Shown here one piece after another: positions 36,822-44,960 of a DNA stretch of 64,000 nt. This stretch comes from Symbioplanes lichenis (lineage in GTDB: Bacteria > Actinomycetota > Actinomycetes > Mycobacteriales > Micromonosporaceae). The position numbers were made by a program, and so were the translations under genes. Under the pieces are notes generated by a model. That model was not told the DNA's origin and made no database searches. It saw only the letters and a list, made by a program, of their open reading frames with translations. Numbering within the stretch: position 1 is the first letter of the stretch; every line of letters starts with the position of its first letter. The DNA is taken from NCBI RefSeq assembly GCF_030709675.1, contig NZ_JAUZQD010000002.1:124001-188000 (forward strand), given 5' to 3'.

Positions 36822-37229
36822 ATGCTGGCCGTTTCCTGGCGCGACATCCTGCTGGCGGTAATGCCGTCGGCCCAGCTCAGCGCGGGTGTGCCCGCCCCGG
36901 ACCTGGCCGCGGCGGCCGACCGCCTCGGCCCGCTGCCCGAGGACCTGGCGACCCTGCTGGCCGAGACCGACGGCGTCCGCAGCCCGGACGGCGTGGAACT
37001 GATCTGGACGCTGGACCGGGTCGTCCGCGACAACGCCGACGCCAAGACCGACGACCTCCTGCTCTTCGGCGACGACGACGCCGGGGGAGGCGACCGGATA
37101 GCCTTCGGCCCGCCGGGGCCGGTCCGCATCTGGCTCTGGACCCCGGGCACCGGCGAACGCCAGCCCCTCGCCACCAACCTCGCCGACTACTTCACCCGCG
37201 TCCTCGTCGTCGACGGCGACGCGGGCTGA
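36822..37229 (+). CDS. SMI1/KNR4 (SUKH)-family protein
   Basis: The 135 residues have the SUKH pattern: LPEDLATLLAETDGVRSPDG, then VELIWTLDRVVRDN, LLLFGDDDAGGGDRIAF and the end block TNLADYFTRVLV. The fold serves as an immunity or adaptor protein in many bacteria, but no toxin gene adjoins it here. The start at 36822 suits a leaderless mRNA; ATG 36813 is three codons longer. The final codons and stop are included in a 34-35-bp tandem duplication. Confidence 0.75.
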   Translation: MLAVSWRDILLAVMPSAQLSAGVPAPDLAAAADRLGPLPEDLATLLAETDGVRSPDGVELIWTLDRVVRDNADAKTDDLLLFGDDDAGGGDRIAFGPPGPVRIWLWTPGTGERQPLATNLADYFTRVLVVDGDAG

Positions 37230-37310
37230 GTCGGGCCCTCAGCTCGACGGCGACGCGGGCTGAGCCCGGCCCTCAAGCTCGACGCCGGGCTCGGGAGCTC
37301 GACGGCGGCG
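37210..37310. repeat. Tandem duplication across the SMI1/KNR4 stop codon
   Basis: TCGACGGCGACGCGGGCTGA with its following 14-15 bases occurs at 37210-37243 and 37244-37278, then a decayed third copy reaches the CGNR stop codon. Confidence 0.85.
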
Positions 37311-37877
37311 TCACTCCTGTGCGCGGGCGGCGCGGCGGGCCCGTGACTTGCGCAGGTTCGCGACGTTGCCGCAGGTGCGCACGTCGTGCCACACGCCGCT
37401 GGTGTTGCGCGAGCTGTCCCAGAAGGCCACCCGGCAGGCGGGATTGCGGCACAGTTTCATCCGGGACCAGGTGCCGGCCAGCTGAGCGTCGCGGACGGCC
37501 AGCAGAACCCGCCCCGCCAGCGCGGCGAGGCTGTCCGGCGCCTCGGTCGTGACCGCCCCGCCGGCGTCGAGCACCAGACGGGCGGACGCTGTCACTCGCG
37601 GTGTGCCCGCGTGGTCGTCCCCAGCGAGCAGGGCCTCCCGGAGGGCGTCGCGCAGCGTGCGCAGGTCGCTCACCCCGGGGCTGTCGCCCGCGATCCCGTA
37701 CGCCCTCAGCCACTGAGCGGTGAGTGCCGCCGCGTCGAGCAGGTCGGGGTCGCGGCCGTCGTCCTTCGCCGCCGTGTTGAGCAGCTCCTGCACCAGCCGG
37801 AGGTCGCCGGGCGCGACGGCCACCCGGTATCGCGTGTTGCCCTGCTCCGCAGCCTCCACGACATAACCGTAGCGCAT
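37311..37877 (-). CDS. CGNR zinc-finger (ABATE-domain) regulator
   Basis: The protein has 188 residues. The N-terminal ABATE-type helical domain (RVAVAPGDLRLVQELLNTA) is followed by the C-terminal zinc finger CRNPACRVAFWDSS plus HDVRTCGNVANLRKSRAR, which gives the family its name. Such proteins are predicted stress-linked transcription factors. It is divergent from a metallo-beta-lactamase-fold hydrolase, and an inverted repeat lies 19 bases before its ATG, suggesting control of both genes. Confidence 0.9.
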   Translation of the reverse strand: MRYGYVVEAAEQGNTRYRVAVAPGDLRLVQELLNTAAKDDGRDPDLLDAAALTAQWLRAYGIAGDSPGVSDLRTLRDALREALLAGDDHAGTPRVTASARLVLDAGGAVTTEAPDSLAALAGRVLLAVRDAQLAGTWSRMKLCRNPACRVAFWDSSRNTSGVWHDVRTCGNVANLRKSRARRAARAQE

Positions 37878-37895
37878 CTCGACGCCCCGGCTTGG

Positions 37896-37928
37896 CTGTG
37901 ACCATCGTCTCCACGGCGATGGTGACAG
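37896..37928. promoter_or_regulatory. Inverted repeat between the CGNR and MBL genes
   Basis: CTGTGACCATCG (37896-37907) is inverted as CGATGGTGACAG (37917-37928) with 11 of 12 pairs matching and a 9-base spacer. It lies in the 101-bp divergent intergenic region. Confidence 0.65.
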
Positions 37929-37978
37929 AGTCTAACGGGCTTACGCTTCGGTCAATCGCCGACGAGCAGGAGGAAGAG

Positions 37979-38818
37979 ATGCGGTACGAGGTCTTTGTTT
38001 CCGGCATGGTTCCGGTCGCCGGGCCGCCCGCGCCGGACGGCGGCCCCTCGCAGTGGTCGACGTTGTCGCACACCGTGATCCACGGCCCGACCGAGGCGCT
38101 GCTGACCGACCCGCCGATCACCCGGGCCCAGGCGGACGCGCTGATCGACCGGGTCGGCCGGCTCGGGGTTCCGCTGCGTTACATCTACCTGACGCATGCG
38201 CACGCCGATCACTTCCTGACCACCAACTATCTGCTGCGACGGTTCCCGGAGGCGACTGTGGTCGCCAGTGCGGCGGTCCTCGCGCGGATCGCCCGGGAGA
38301 CGCCCGAGGGGAAGATCTCCGAGCGGTACGCCGGCTTCTTCGGCGACGCGCTGCCCGAGACGCCGGTGACGGTGCATGGTTCCGTCTTCCCGGCGGAGGG
38401 GCTCAAGGTCGACGGGGAGCAGCTGTTCAGCCATGAAGTCGGGCACTCCGACACCGGCGACACGACCGTCCTGCACGTTCCGGCGCTGGATCTGGTGGTG
38501 GCCGGCGACGTGGTCTACAACAACGTGCACCAGTTCGTGGGCGAGGGCCGCGACGGTGGCCTGGACGCCTGGCACAAGGCCCTCGACACGGTCGCCGGCC
38601 TCCGGCCCCGGGTCGTCGTGGCGTCGCACAAGGACACCCGGCGCCCCGACCTGCCGTCCGACATCGACGAGACCCGCCGCTACCTCGACGAGGCCGCCGC
38701 CGTCCTCGAGCGCTCGGGCGACGCCACGGAGTTCTTCCACGGACTCAAGGCACGCTGTCCCGACCGGGTCAACCCGTGGGCGATCTGGCTCAGTGCGCGG
38801 CGTCTCTTCGAGAGCTGA
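37979..38818 (+). CDS. Metallo-beta-lactamase-fold hydrolase
   Basis: The 279 residues contain the zinc motif THAHADH, a later GDTTVLHVPALDLVVAGDVV (second-shell Asp) and SHKDTRRPD near the final histidine. The fold covers lactonases, glyoxalase II-like and other hydrolases; the substrate cannot be told. The ATG at 37979 is chosen for the strong AGGAGGAAG before it rather than the frame's earlier codons, which lie in the operator region. It is probably regulated by the divergent CGNR protein. Confidence 0.9.
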   Translation: MRYEVFVSGMVPVAGPPAPDGGPSQWSTLSHTVIHGPTEALLTDPPITRAQADALIDRVGRLGVPLRYIYLTHAHADHFLTTNYLLRRFPEATVVASAAVLARIARETPEGKISERYAGFFGDALPETPVTVHGSVFPAEGLKVDGEQLFSHEVGHSDTGDTTVLHVPALDLVVAGDVVYNNVHQFVGEGRDGGLDAWHKALDTVAGLRPRVVVASHKDTRRPDLPSDIDETRRYLDEAAAVLERSGDATEFFHGLKARCPDRVNPWAIWLSARRLFES

Positions 38819-39056
38819 GGGGTTTTTCGGGCGCAACCACTTACGCAGGTCGCCCGGTGGGGGCGCGCGTCCTGGACGCGCCAGCGGCCAGCGGGCCGCC
38901 GCCGGGCCCTCGGCGTGAGCAGCGATCTGCACCACCCACCCCGCTACGACATCAATCCCTTGAATTTGACCTTGAGGCGGATAACCCCAGGTGGCGGCCG
39001 TCCCCTACCCTGATGGCGCCGGTCGGTGACCGGGACGGGGGAAAGAGGCAACAGGG
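38819..39056. other. Intergenic region before the NfeD-flotillin pair
   Basis: No gene is supported. A TTGACC at 38966 and a TACCCT at 39006 could belong to a promoter, but their spacing does not fit one site. The start of the next gene is a TTG after an AGAGG. Confidence 0.3.
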
Positions 39057-39581
39057 TTGGCTACGGCGACCGTGGTTTTCCTGGTGATCGGCGGCGCGGG
39101 TGTGGCCGTGCTGGCGATCGCGCTGCTGGGCGGGTTCGAGTTCCCGGCGTTCGACGCGCTGGTGCCGCTCGAGGTGATCGCCGGGTTCGTGGGCGCGTTC
39201 GGGTTCGTCGCGGCGATCGCCGCGGAGCTCGGGGTGCCGGTGGGCCTGGCGGGTGTGATCGGGCTGGTGGCCGCGGTGCCGGCCGCCTGGCTGGCGTGGC
39301 GGCTGTCGAAGGCCGCGCGGAACATGCCCACCGACGCCACCCCGGCCCGGCACCATCTCGTGGGCACGCAGGGCGTGGTCGTCACGCCGGTGCCCGCGGG
39401 ATCCGGGTACGGCGAGGTGCGGCTGCGGCTGGGCGGACAACCCATGAAGGTGTACGCCCGGGCCGACCGCCCGATCCCGGCCGGCGCGCAGGTCTTCGTG
39501 GTGGAGGCGCCGTCGGAGACCAGCGTCGTGGTGGAGGAAACCCCCGGGGTCGCCGAGACCCCCCGCTCTGAGAGGCCCTGA
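39057..39581 (+). CDS. NfeD-like membrane protein (YqiJ/OB-fold type)
   Basis: The 174 residues have three hydrophobic helices (ATVVFLVIGGAGVAVLAIAL; VIAGFVGAFGFVAAIAAELG; VGLAGVIGLVAAVPAAWLAW) and a C-terminal OB-like beta region (LVGTQGVVVTPVPAGSGYGE). NfeD proteins are partners of flotillins, and this gene overlaps the flotillin start (TGATG). The TTG start is set by the frame and the first helix. Confidence 0.85.
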   Translation: MATATVVFLVIGGAGVAVLAIALLGGFEFPAFDALVPLEVIAGFVGAFGFVAAIAAELGVPVGLAGVIGLVAAVPAAWLAWRLSKAARNMPTDATPARHHLVGTQGVVVTPVPAGSGYGEVRLRLGGQPMKVYARADRPIPAGAQVFVVEAPSETSVVVEETPGVAETPRSERP

Positions 39582-41002
39582 TGTCCCCTGTGGTGATCGC
39601 CGTGATCGGCGTTGTCGTCCTTGTCGTGCTCGTCGTGTTGTTCGTGCTGTCCCGGATCAAGGTGGCCGGCTCGAACGAGGCCTTCATCATCACCGGGCGC
39701 AAGGGCCGGGTGACCCAGTCCGCGGACGGCAGCAGCTCCACCGACCTGTCCGGGCAGAAGGTCGTCATGGGCGCGTCGGTGTTCGTGATGCCGGTCGTGC
39801 AGAAGCTGCAGTCGCTCGACCTGTCCAGCCGCCGCATCGACGTCAGCATCAAGGGCGCCGTGTCGAAGCAGGGCATCCGCGCCGAGCTGCACGGCGTCGC
39901 CATCGTCAAGGTCGGCGGCACCGAGGACGCCATCCGCGCCGCCGGGCAGCGCTTCCTCAACCAGCAGAGCGAGATCGAGGACTTCACCCGCGAGGTGCTG
40001 GCCGGCGCGCTGCGCTCGATCGTCGGCCGGCTGACGGTCGAGGAGATCATCCGGGACCGGGCGGCCTTCGCCAGCGCGGTCGCCGAGGAGGCCGAGCACT
40101 CGATGACCAACCAGGGCCTGGTGCTCGACACGTTCCAGCTGCAGGACATCGTGGCCGAGGGCACGTACCTGCAGGATCTCGGCCGTCCGGAAGCCGCCCG
40201 CGTGCTCAAGGACGCCGCCATCGCCGAGGCGCGCGCCCGCCAGGCCGCCGAGCAGGAACGCCTGCTCGCCGAGGAGGCCATCGCCGAGGCCCAGCGCAAC
40301 CTGTCGCTCAAGCAGGCCTCCATCCAGGCCGAGATCGACGCGGCCAAGGCCAAGTCCGCCGCCGCCGGCCCGCTCGCCCAGGCCGAGCGCGACCAGGCCA
40401 TCCTCGCCGAGCAGCAGAAGGTCGCCGAGCGCAACGCCGAGCTCAAGCAGCGCCAGCTCGACACCGAGGTCCGCAAGCCCGCCGACGCCGCCCGCTACAA
40501 GCTCGAGCAGGAGGCCGAGGCCAACCGCACCGCCACCATCGCCGCCGCCCAGGCGTCCGCCGAGCAGGCCCGCCTCACCGGTGAGGGCGAGCGCGCCCGC
40601 CGCGCCGCGCTCGCCGAGGCCGTCGAGCGCGAAGGTGCCGCCGAGGCCGCCGCCGCCCTCGCCAAGGGCCAGGCCGAGGCGCAGGCCATGGCGAGCAAGG
40701 CCGAGGCCTTCTCCGCGTACGGGGAAGCGGCCGTCGTGGACCTGCTGGTGCGCATGCTCCCGCAGGTCGTCGAGGCCGCGAGCGCCCCGATGAGCAGCAT
40801 CGACAAGCTGACCGTCATCTCGACGGACGGCGCGTCGAGCCTCACCAAGTCGGTCGCGAACAACGTGACGCAGGGGCTGCAGCTGGGCACCGACCTCACG
40901 GGCATCGACCTGCCGGCGCTGCTGGCGCGTCTGACCGCGGGCAGCGGTCCGGCCACGCCCGCCACCGCGGCGAACGGGCACGAGGTCGAGGCCAAGAACT
41001 GA
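39581..41002 (+). CDS. Flotillin-family SPFH protein (YqiK type)
   Basis: The 473 residues have an N-terminal membrane anchor (VVIAVIGVVVLVVLVVLFVL), an SPFH domain (about 30-200, KVAGSNEAFIITGRKGRV to FQLQDIVAEGTYLQDLGRP) and a long Glu/Ala-rich coiled coil (about 205-370). The C-terminal tail is KAEAFSAYGEAAVVDLLVRM. Flotillins scaffold membrane microdomains. It is translationally coupled to the NfeD gene. Confidence 0.93.
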   Translation: MSPVVIAVIGVVVLVVLVVLFVLSRIKVAGSNEAFIITGRKGRVTQSADGSSSTDLSGQKVVMGASVFVMPVVQKLQSLDLSSRRIDVSIKGAVSKQGIRAELHGVAIVKVGGTEDAIRAAGQRFLNQQSEIEDFTREVLAGALRSIVGRLTVEEIIRDRAAFASAVAEEAEHSMTNQGLVLDTFQLQDIVAEGTYLQDLGRPEAARVLKDAAIAEARARQAAEQERLLAEEAIAEAQRNLSLKQASIQAEIDAAKAKSAAAGPLAQAERDQAILAEQQKVAERNAELKQRQLDTEVRKPADAARYKLEQEAEANRTATIAAAQASAEQARLTGEGERARRAALAEAVEREGAAEAAAALAKGQAEAQAMASKAEAFSAYGEAAVVDLLVRMLPQVVEAASAPMSSIDKLTVISTDGASSLTKSVANNVTQGLQLGTDLTGIDLPALLARLTAGSGPATPATAANGHEVEAKN

Positions 41003-41039
41003 CGGGTTTGAATCGGCCGCCCCGAGGGACTACGAGTTC

Positions 41040-42059
41040 ATGGAATATCGCACCCTCGGGGCCACCGGCACGATCGTCTCGTCGTTGTGCCTGGGCACGA
41101 TGACGTTCGGCAACGAGAGCAGCGAGGAGGTGTCGCACGCGCAGCTCGACCGGTTCGTGGAGGTGGGCGGCAACTTCGTCGACACCGCCAACGTCTACTC
41201 GCGGGGCGGGTCCGAGGAGGTGATCGGGCGGTGGCTCGCGGCGCGGCCGGGCGTACGGGATCGGCTGGTCATCGCCACCAAGGGCCGCTTCCCCATGGGC
41301 GACGACCCCAACGCCGCGGGGCTGACCCGGGTGAACCTGAGCCGGGCCCTCGACGCGAGCCTGCGGCGCCTGGGCGTCGAGACGATCGACCTCTACCAGG
41401 CGCACGCGTGGGACCCGCTGACCCCACTCGAGGAGACGCTCGGCTTCTTCGACGACGCCGTGCGCGCCGGCAAGATCCGGTACGCGGGCGTCAGCAACTT
41501 CCTCGGGTGGCAGCTGCAGAAGGCGGCGCTGCTCACCGAGTTCCGGGGGCTGGCGCCGATCGTCACGCTCCAGCCGCAGTACAACCTGCTCGTGCGCGAG
41601 ATCGAGTTCGAGCTCGTCGACGTCTGCCGCAACGAGAACATCGGCATCCTGCCGTGGTCGCCGCTGGGCGGTGGCTGGCTCACCGGCAAGTACCAGCGGG
41701 ACAACACCCCCACCGGCGCCACTCGCCTCGGCGAGGACCCGGGCCGCGGCATGGAGGCCTACGGCCCGCGCAACGCCGAGACGCGTACGTGGCAGATCCT
41801 CGACGCCGTCCGCCAGGTCGCCGCCGACCGGGGCGTCTCCATGTCCCAGGTCGCGCTGGCCTGGCTCGCCGACCGCCCGGCCGTCACCTCCGTCATCCTC
41901 GGCGCCCGCACCCTCGACCAGCTCGACGACAATCTCGGCGCGGCGGGCCTGCACCTGACCGAGAAGGAGACCGCGCTGCTCACCGAGGCCAGCACGCCGA
42001 TCGTCGGCGAATATCCGTACGGCCCGCAGGGCATCGCGCAGCGCGACCGCACGATCTGA
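41040..42059 (+). CDS. Aldo/keto reductase
   Basis: This is a 339-residue NADP-linked TIM barrel. The catalytic tetrad is D48 and Y53 in NFVDTANVYSRG, K81 in VIATKGRFP and H122 in YQAHAWDP. TSVILGARTLDQLDDNL binds cofactor. Length and motifs match the YajO/Tas-like group that acts on varied aldehydes and ketones. The ATG follows the flotillin gene by 37 bases. Confidence 0.93.
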   Translation: MEYRTLGATGTIVSSLCLGTMTFGNESSEEVSHAQLDRFVEVGGNFVDTANVYSRGGSEEVIGRWLAARPGVRDRLVIATKGRFPMGDDPNAAGLTRVNLSRALDASLRRLGVETIDLYQAHAWDPLTPLEETLGFFDDAVRAGKIRYAGVSNFLGWQLQKAALLTEFRGLAPIVTLQPQYNLLVREIEFELVDVCRNENIGILPWSPLGGGWLTGKYQRDNTPTGATRLGEDPGRGMEAYGPRNAETRTWQILDAVRQVAADRGVSMSQVALAWLADRPAVTSVILGARTLDQLDDNLGAAGLHLTEKETALLTEASTPIVGEYPYGPQGIAQRDRTI

Positions 42060-42083
42060 CGCCGCGGTCAGCGGCTGCTGCCG

Positions 42084-43136
42084 TCAGGAGCAGGCGGCGA
42101 CGATAGTGTCGCTGAGGTCGCAGAAGTGCTCGGAGGCCTCGCCATGGGGGTGGAGGCGGTTGGTGACGTAGGCGAGGACCAGGTCGCGGTCGGGGTCGGC
42201 CCAGGCCAGGCAGGCGTTGGAGCCGTTGTGGCCGAAGGCGCGCGGGCTCGTGCGGCGGCCGAGGGCGCGGACGCGGGCCGGGTCGCCGTCGGGGCCGCCC
42301 AGCTGGAAGCCCTCGGACCAGCGGATCGTGCGGCCGAAGTGGCGGTCGGTCTCGCCCTCGCTCGACGGGGTGAGCATGGTGGTCAGGGCGGCCGGGGCGA
42401 GGACCTTGCCGTCGAGCAGCGCCTGGTAGAAGGTGGCGAGGTCGCGGGCCGTGGCGGTCATCGTGGCGGCGGGGACGACGGCCTCGCGCAGGATGCGGCG
42501 GTTGAAGAGCAGCTGGCGGGGGCCGGCCGCGCCGCGCATGGGCACTCGCCGGGCCCAGGAGTCGCGGGGCATGCCGAGATGGGTGTGCCGCAGGCCGAGG
42601 GGCTCGATCAGCTCGCGGCGCATCAGCTCGCGCAGCGGCTCACCGGTGGCCCGCTGCAGGACCTCGCCGAGCAGGAAGCCGTAGCTGATCACGTGGTAGG
42701 CCGGCGCCGCCCCCGGCGCGTGGTGCGGCGTCGCGGCGGCGAGCGCGCGGGTCGAACGGCTCCAGCTGGGGCAGGCGAGGGCGTCACGGACCAGGCTCCG
42801 GGCGTACGGGAGACCGGAGCGATGCTGCAGCACCTGCCGCACCGTGATCCCGCCCTTGCCGTGCGCCCCGAACTCGGGCCAGTGCCGCGCGACCGGATCG
42901 TCGAGGTGGAGCACGCCCGCGGCGGCCAGCTTGTGGGTCAGCACGGCGACGAACGGCTTGCCCGCCGAGAACAGCAGGAACGGCACCTCGGGCGGCACGC
43001 CCCACGTGCGGTCGACGACCACCTCGCCGCGGTGCAGCACCACGAGCTGCGCGCTCGCGCCGCGCTCGGTCACCAGGTCGGCCGCCCGGCTCAGCGCGGC
43101 GGTGCCCGTGGGGTTGCGGCGGTGGTCCATGAGCAT
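42084..43136 (-). CDS. Serine hydrolase, beta-lactamase/esterase family
   Basis: The 350 residues have the penicillin-binding-protein fold with nucleophile S57 and K60 in LLFSAGKPF and a tyrosine motif in YHVISYGFLLGEVLQ. HNGSNACLAWADPDRDLVLA stands in the KTG-like region. This is the EstB-like group of cytoplasmic esterases; no signal peptide is seen. The start at 43136 (or ATG 43130) is uncertain, as no clear ribosome site is visible. Confidence 0.88.
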   Translation of the reverse strand: MLMDHRRNPTGTAALSRAADLVTERGASAQLVVLHRGEVVVDRTWGVPPEVPFLLFSAGKPFVAVLTHKLAAAGVLHLDDPVARHWPEFGAHGKGGITVRQVLQHRSGLPYARSLVRDALACPSWSRSTRALAAATPHHAPGAAPAYHVISYGFLLGEVLQRATGEPLRELMRRELIEPLGLRHTHLGMPRDSWARRVPMRGAAGPRQLLFNRRILREAVVPAATMTATARDLATFYQALLDGKVLAPAALTTMLTPSSEGETDRHFGRTIRWSEGFQLGGPDGDPARVRALGRRTSPRAFGHNGSNACLAWADPDRDLVLAYVTNRLHPHGEASEHFCDLSDTIVAACS

Positions 43137-43224
43137 GACGTCCAGCTTGACAGCAGGTGAACCGTTCCGCTGCCGTCTGAGCCGCACATCACCGTCCCGG
43201 GTGCGCGCGGCGACCGCGGAGGTC

Positions 43225-43258
43225 TTGCGCTAATCCTATTTCGGCTATAGGAAATAGG
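43225..43258 (+). promoter_or_regulatory. Promoter and inverted repeat of the organosulfur operon
   Basis: CCTATTTC (43235-43242) is perfectly inverted as GAAATAGG (43251-43258). The probable -10 TATAGG (43246-43251) lies inside it, with TTGCGC at 43225-43230 upstream. Transcription would begin at or next to the leader-peptide ATG. A repressor or activator bound here would overlap the polymerase. Confidence 0.55.
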
Positions 43259-43259
43259 T

Positions 43260-43304
43260 ATGCCGGTCCGGTGCCGCCGGGCCGGTGCGTCCTGTCGCCG
43301 CTGA
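43260..43304 (+). CDS. Leaderless Cys/Arg leader peptide
   Basis: The 14-codon frame reads MPVRCRRAGASCRR and starts 8 bases after the -10 element. Two cysteines among five arginines match the short Cys-bearing leader ORFs found before sulfur genes in actinobacteria, including the leaderless polycysteine ORFs described in mycobacteria. Ribosome speed on its Cys codons would report cysteinyl-tRNA supply. Codons 11-13 (TCCTGTCGC, Ser-Cys-Arg) pair with the ribosome-binding region of the next gene. Confidence 0.75.
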   Translation: MPVRCRRAGASCRR

Positions 43305-43343
43305 CAGCACGCTGCTCCGCCACCTGCCCGGACAGCGACAGGA
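43290..43343 (+). promoter_or_regulatory. Shine-Dalgarno-sequestering hairpin (cysteine attenuator)
   Basis: TCCTGTCGC (43290-43298) is the exact complement of GCGACAGGA (43335-43343), which contains most of the AGGAG ribosome site of the binding-protein gene at 43353. The upstream arm is the Ser-Cys-Arg codons of the leader peptide. A ribosome stalled on Cys12 would keep the arm open and free the site; release at the stop codon would let it close. Confidence 0.7.
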
Positions 43344-43352
43344 GAAGCCTTC

Positions 43353-44960
43353 GTGCGCCGAATCGCCACCGCCCTGGCCGCCCTCGCTCTCACCCTCGCC
43401 GCCGCCTGCGACGCAGGCGCCGGACAGACCACCGCCGACGCCGGGCAGCCGGTCGACGGCGGCGCGCTGACCTGGGGGATCGAGACCGAGCCGATCACCT
43501 TCAACCCGCACCTCTACGCGCAGGCCAAGGCGCGCCTGCTGGTCTGGAACGCGTACGAGGCGCTGCTCACGCACGACGACCAGGGCGGCTATCGGCCCTG
43601 GCTGGCCACCGGGTTCGAGGCGGCCGCGGACGGGAAGGCGTACACGGTCACCCTGCGGACCGGGGTCACCTTCAGCGACGGCACGCCCTTCGACGCGGCC
43701 GCGGTCAAGGCCAACATCGATCAACTGCGCAGCCCCGGGTACGCACCCCAGGTCGCCGCCGTGCAGCTGCGCAACCTGAAGGACGCCGAGGTGAAGGACA
43801 GCACCACGGTGATCTTTCACCTGACCCGGCCCGACGTGTTGTTCCTCGACTTCCTCTCGTCGCCGCAGGGCGCCGTCGTCAGCCCGAAGTCGCTGAAGGA
43901 GGCCAAGGACCTCAAGGCCGGCGGCCCCGAGCTCAAGGGCACCGGCCCGTTCGTGCTGGACCGGTACGTACCCGGGCAGGAAGTCCACTTCGCCCGCAAC
44001 CCGTCCTATCGCGGTGAGCGGCCGGCGCGTCTGGACGAGGTCACCTATCGGTTCCTCAAGGAGTCGTCCGTACGCGTCGGGGCGCTGACCTCCGGACAGG
44101 TGCAGGTCATCGAGGGCGTGCCGGCCACCGACCAGGCGCTGATCACGTCGAACCCGGAGCTCACGTTCCGCAAGGGGCTCAACTCCGGCTCGGCGTACTC
44201 GTACTACTTCAACATCGCCCACGCGCCCTTCGACGACATCCGGGTGCGGCAGGCGTTCCGGGAGGCGGTGGACGTGCCGACCGTGCTCGACGCGGTCTAT
44301 CGGGGGACCGCCACCCGGGCGTGGAGCGTGGTGAGCCCGGCCAGCCCGCTGTACGACAAGAGCCTCGAGAACACGTACTCGGGCGACGCGGCGAAGGCGA
44401 ACAGCCTGCTCGACGCGGCCGGCTGGGCCACCCGCGACGCGGAGGGCTTCCGGACGAGGAACGGCAAGCGGCTGACCGTACGTCTGGTGCAGTCGGCGCC
44501 GTTCGTCCGGGACCGGCGGGAGATCCTCGCCCAGACGGTGCAGGCCGCCGTCAAGCAGAGCGCCGGGATCGATCTGCGGGTGTCCGTGGTGGATCAGGGC
44601 ACGGCGACCAAGGCGCTGGCCGACGGCGAGTACGAGGTCTTCGACAACTCGCGGGCCGACACCGACGCCGGGGCGGCGCTGGACCTGCTGCTGCACTCGG
44701 GGGCGGCGATCAACCGCACGGGGTTCAACGACGCGGGGCTGGACGGGCTGCTGGCCGAGGGCGTGGCGACGTCGGACGCGGCGCGGCGCCGGGCCACGTA
44801 CGCGAAGATCCAGCAGAAGGTGATCACCGAGCAGGCGCTGATCCTGCCGCTCTACGCCCCGGCCGACCAGATCGCGGCGTCCCGGTCCGTCGGCGGCCTC
44901 GGCTTCGAACCCACCGCCGGTGTGCCCGCCGGTGCCGCCGGCGTCTGGCTGGCCAAGTGA
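43353..44960 (+). CDS. Peptide/nickel-type (family 5) ABC substrate-binding lipoprotein
   Basis: This is a 535-residue DppA/OppA-like protein. The signal peptide ends in LAAAC (Cys19). Family blocks are LTWGIETEPITFNPHLYAQA, TLRTGVTFSDGTPFDAAAVK and KGTGPFVLDRYVPGQEVHFA. Proteins of this type in LLM-monooxygenase operons are thought to capture organosulfur or small amide ligands; the actual ligand is unknown. The GTG start follows GACAGGAGAAG, the region sequestered by the upstream hairpin, so it should be induced when cysteine is short. Confidence 0.92.
   Translation: MRRIATALAALALTLAAACDAGAGQTTADAGQPVDGGALTWGIETEPITFNPHLYAQAKARLLVWNAYEALLTHDDQGGYRPWLATGFEAAADGKAYTVTLRTGVTFSDGTPFDAAAVKANIDQLRSPGYAPQVAAVQLRNLKDAEVKDSTTVIFHLTRPDVLFLDFLSSPQGAVVSPKSLKEAKDLKAGGPELKGTGPFVLDRYVPGQEVHFARNPSYRGERPARLDEVTYRFLKESSVRVGALTSGQVQVIEGVPATDQALITSNPELTFRKGLNSGSAYSYYFNIAHAPFDDIRVRQAFREAVDVPTVLDAVYRGTATRAWSVVSPASPLYDKSLENTYSGDAAKANSLLDAAGWATRDAEGFRTRNGKRLTVRLVQSAPFVRDRREILAQTVQAAVKQSAGIDLRVSVVDQGTATKALADGEYEVFDNSRADTDAGAALDLLLHSGAAINRTGFNDAGLDGLLAEGVATSDAARRRATYAKIQQKVITEQALILPLYAPADQIAASRSVGGLGFEPTAGVPAGAAGVWLAK

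Noticed and set aside
36822..37229. SMI1/KNR4 protein as immunity gene of a toxin system
   Set aside because: The neighbours are a GMC oxidoreductase and a CGNR regulator; the Rhs gene is 28 kb away.
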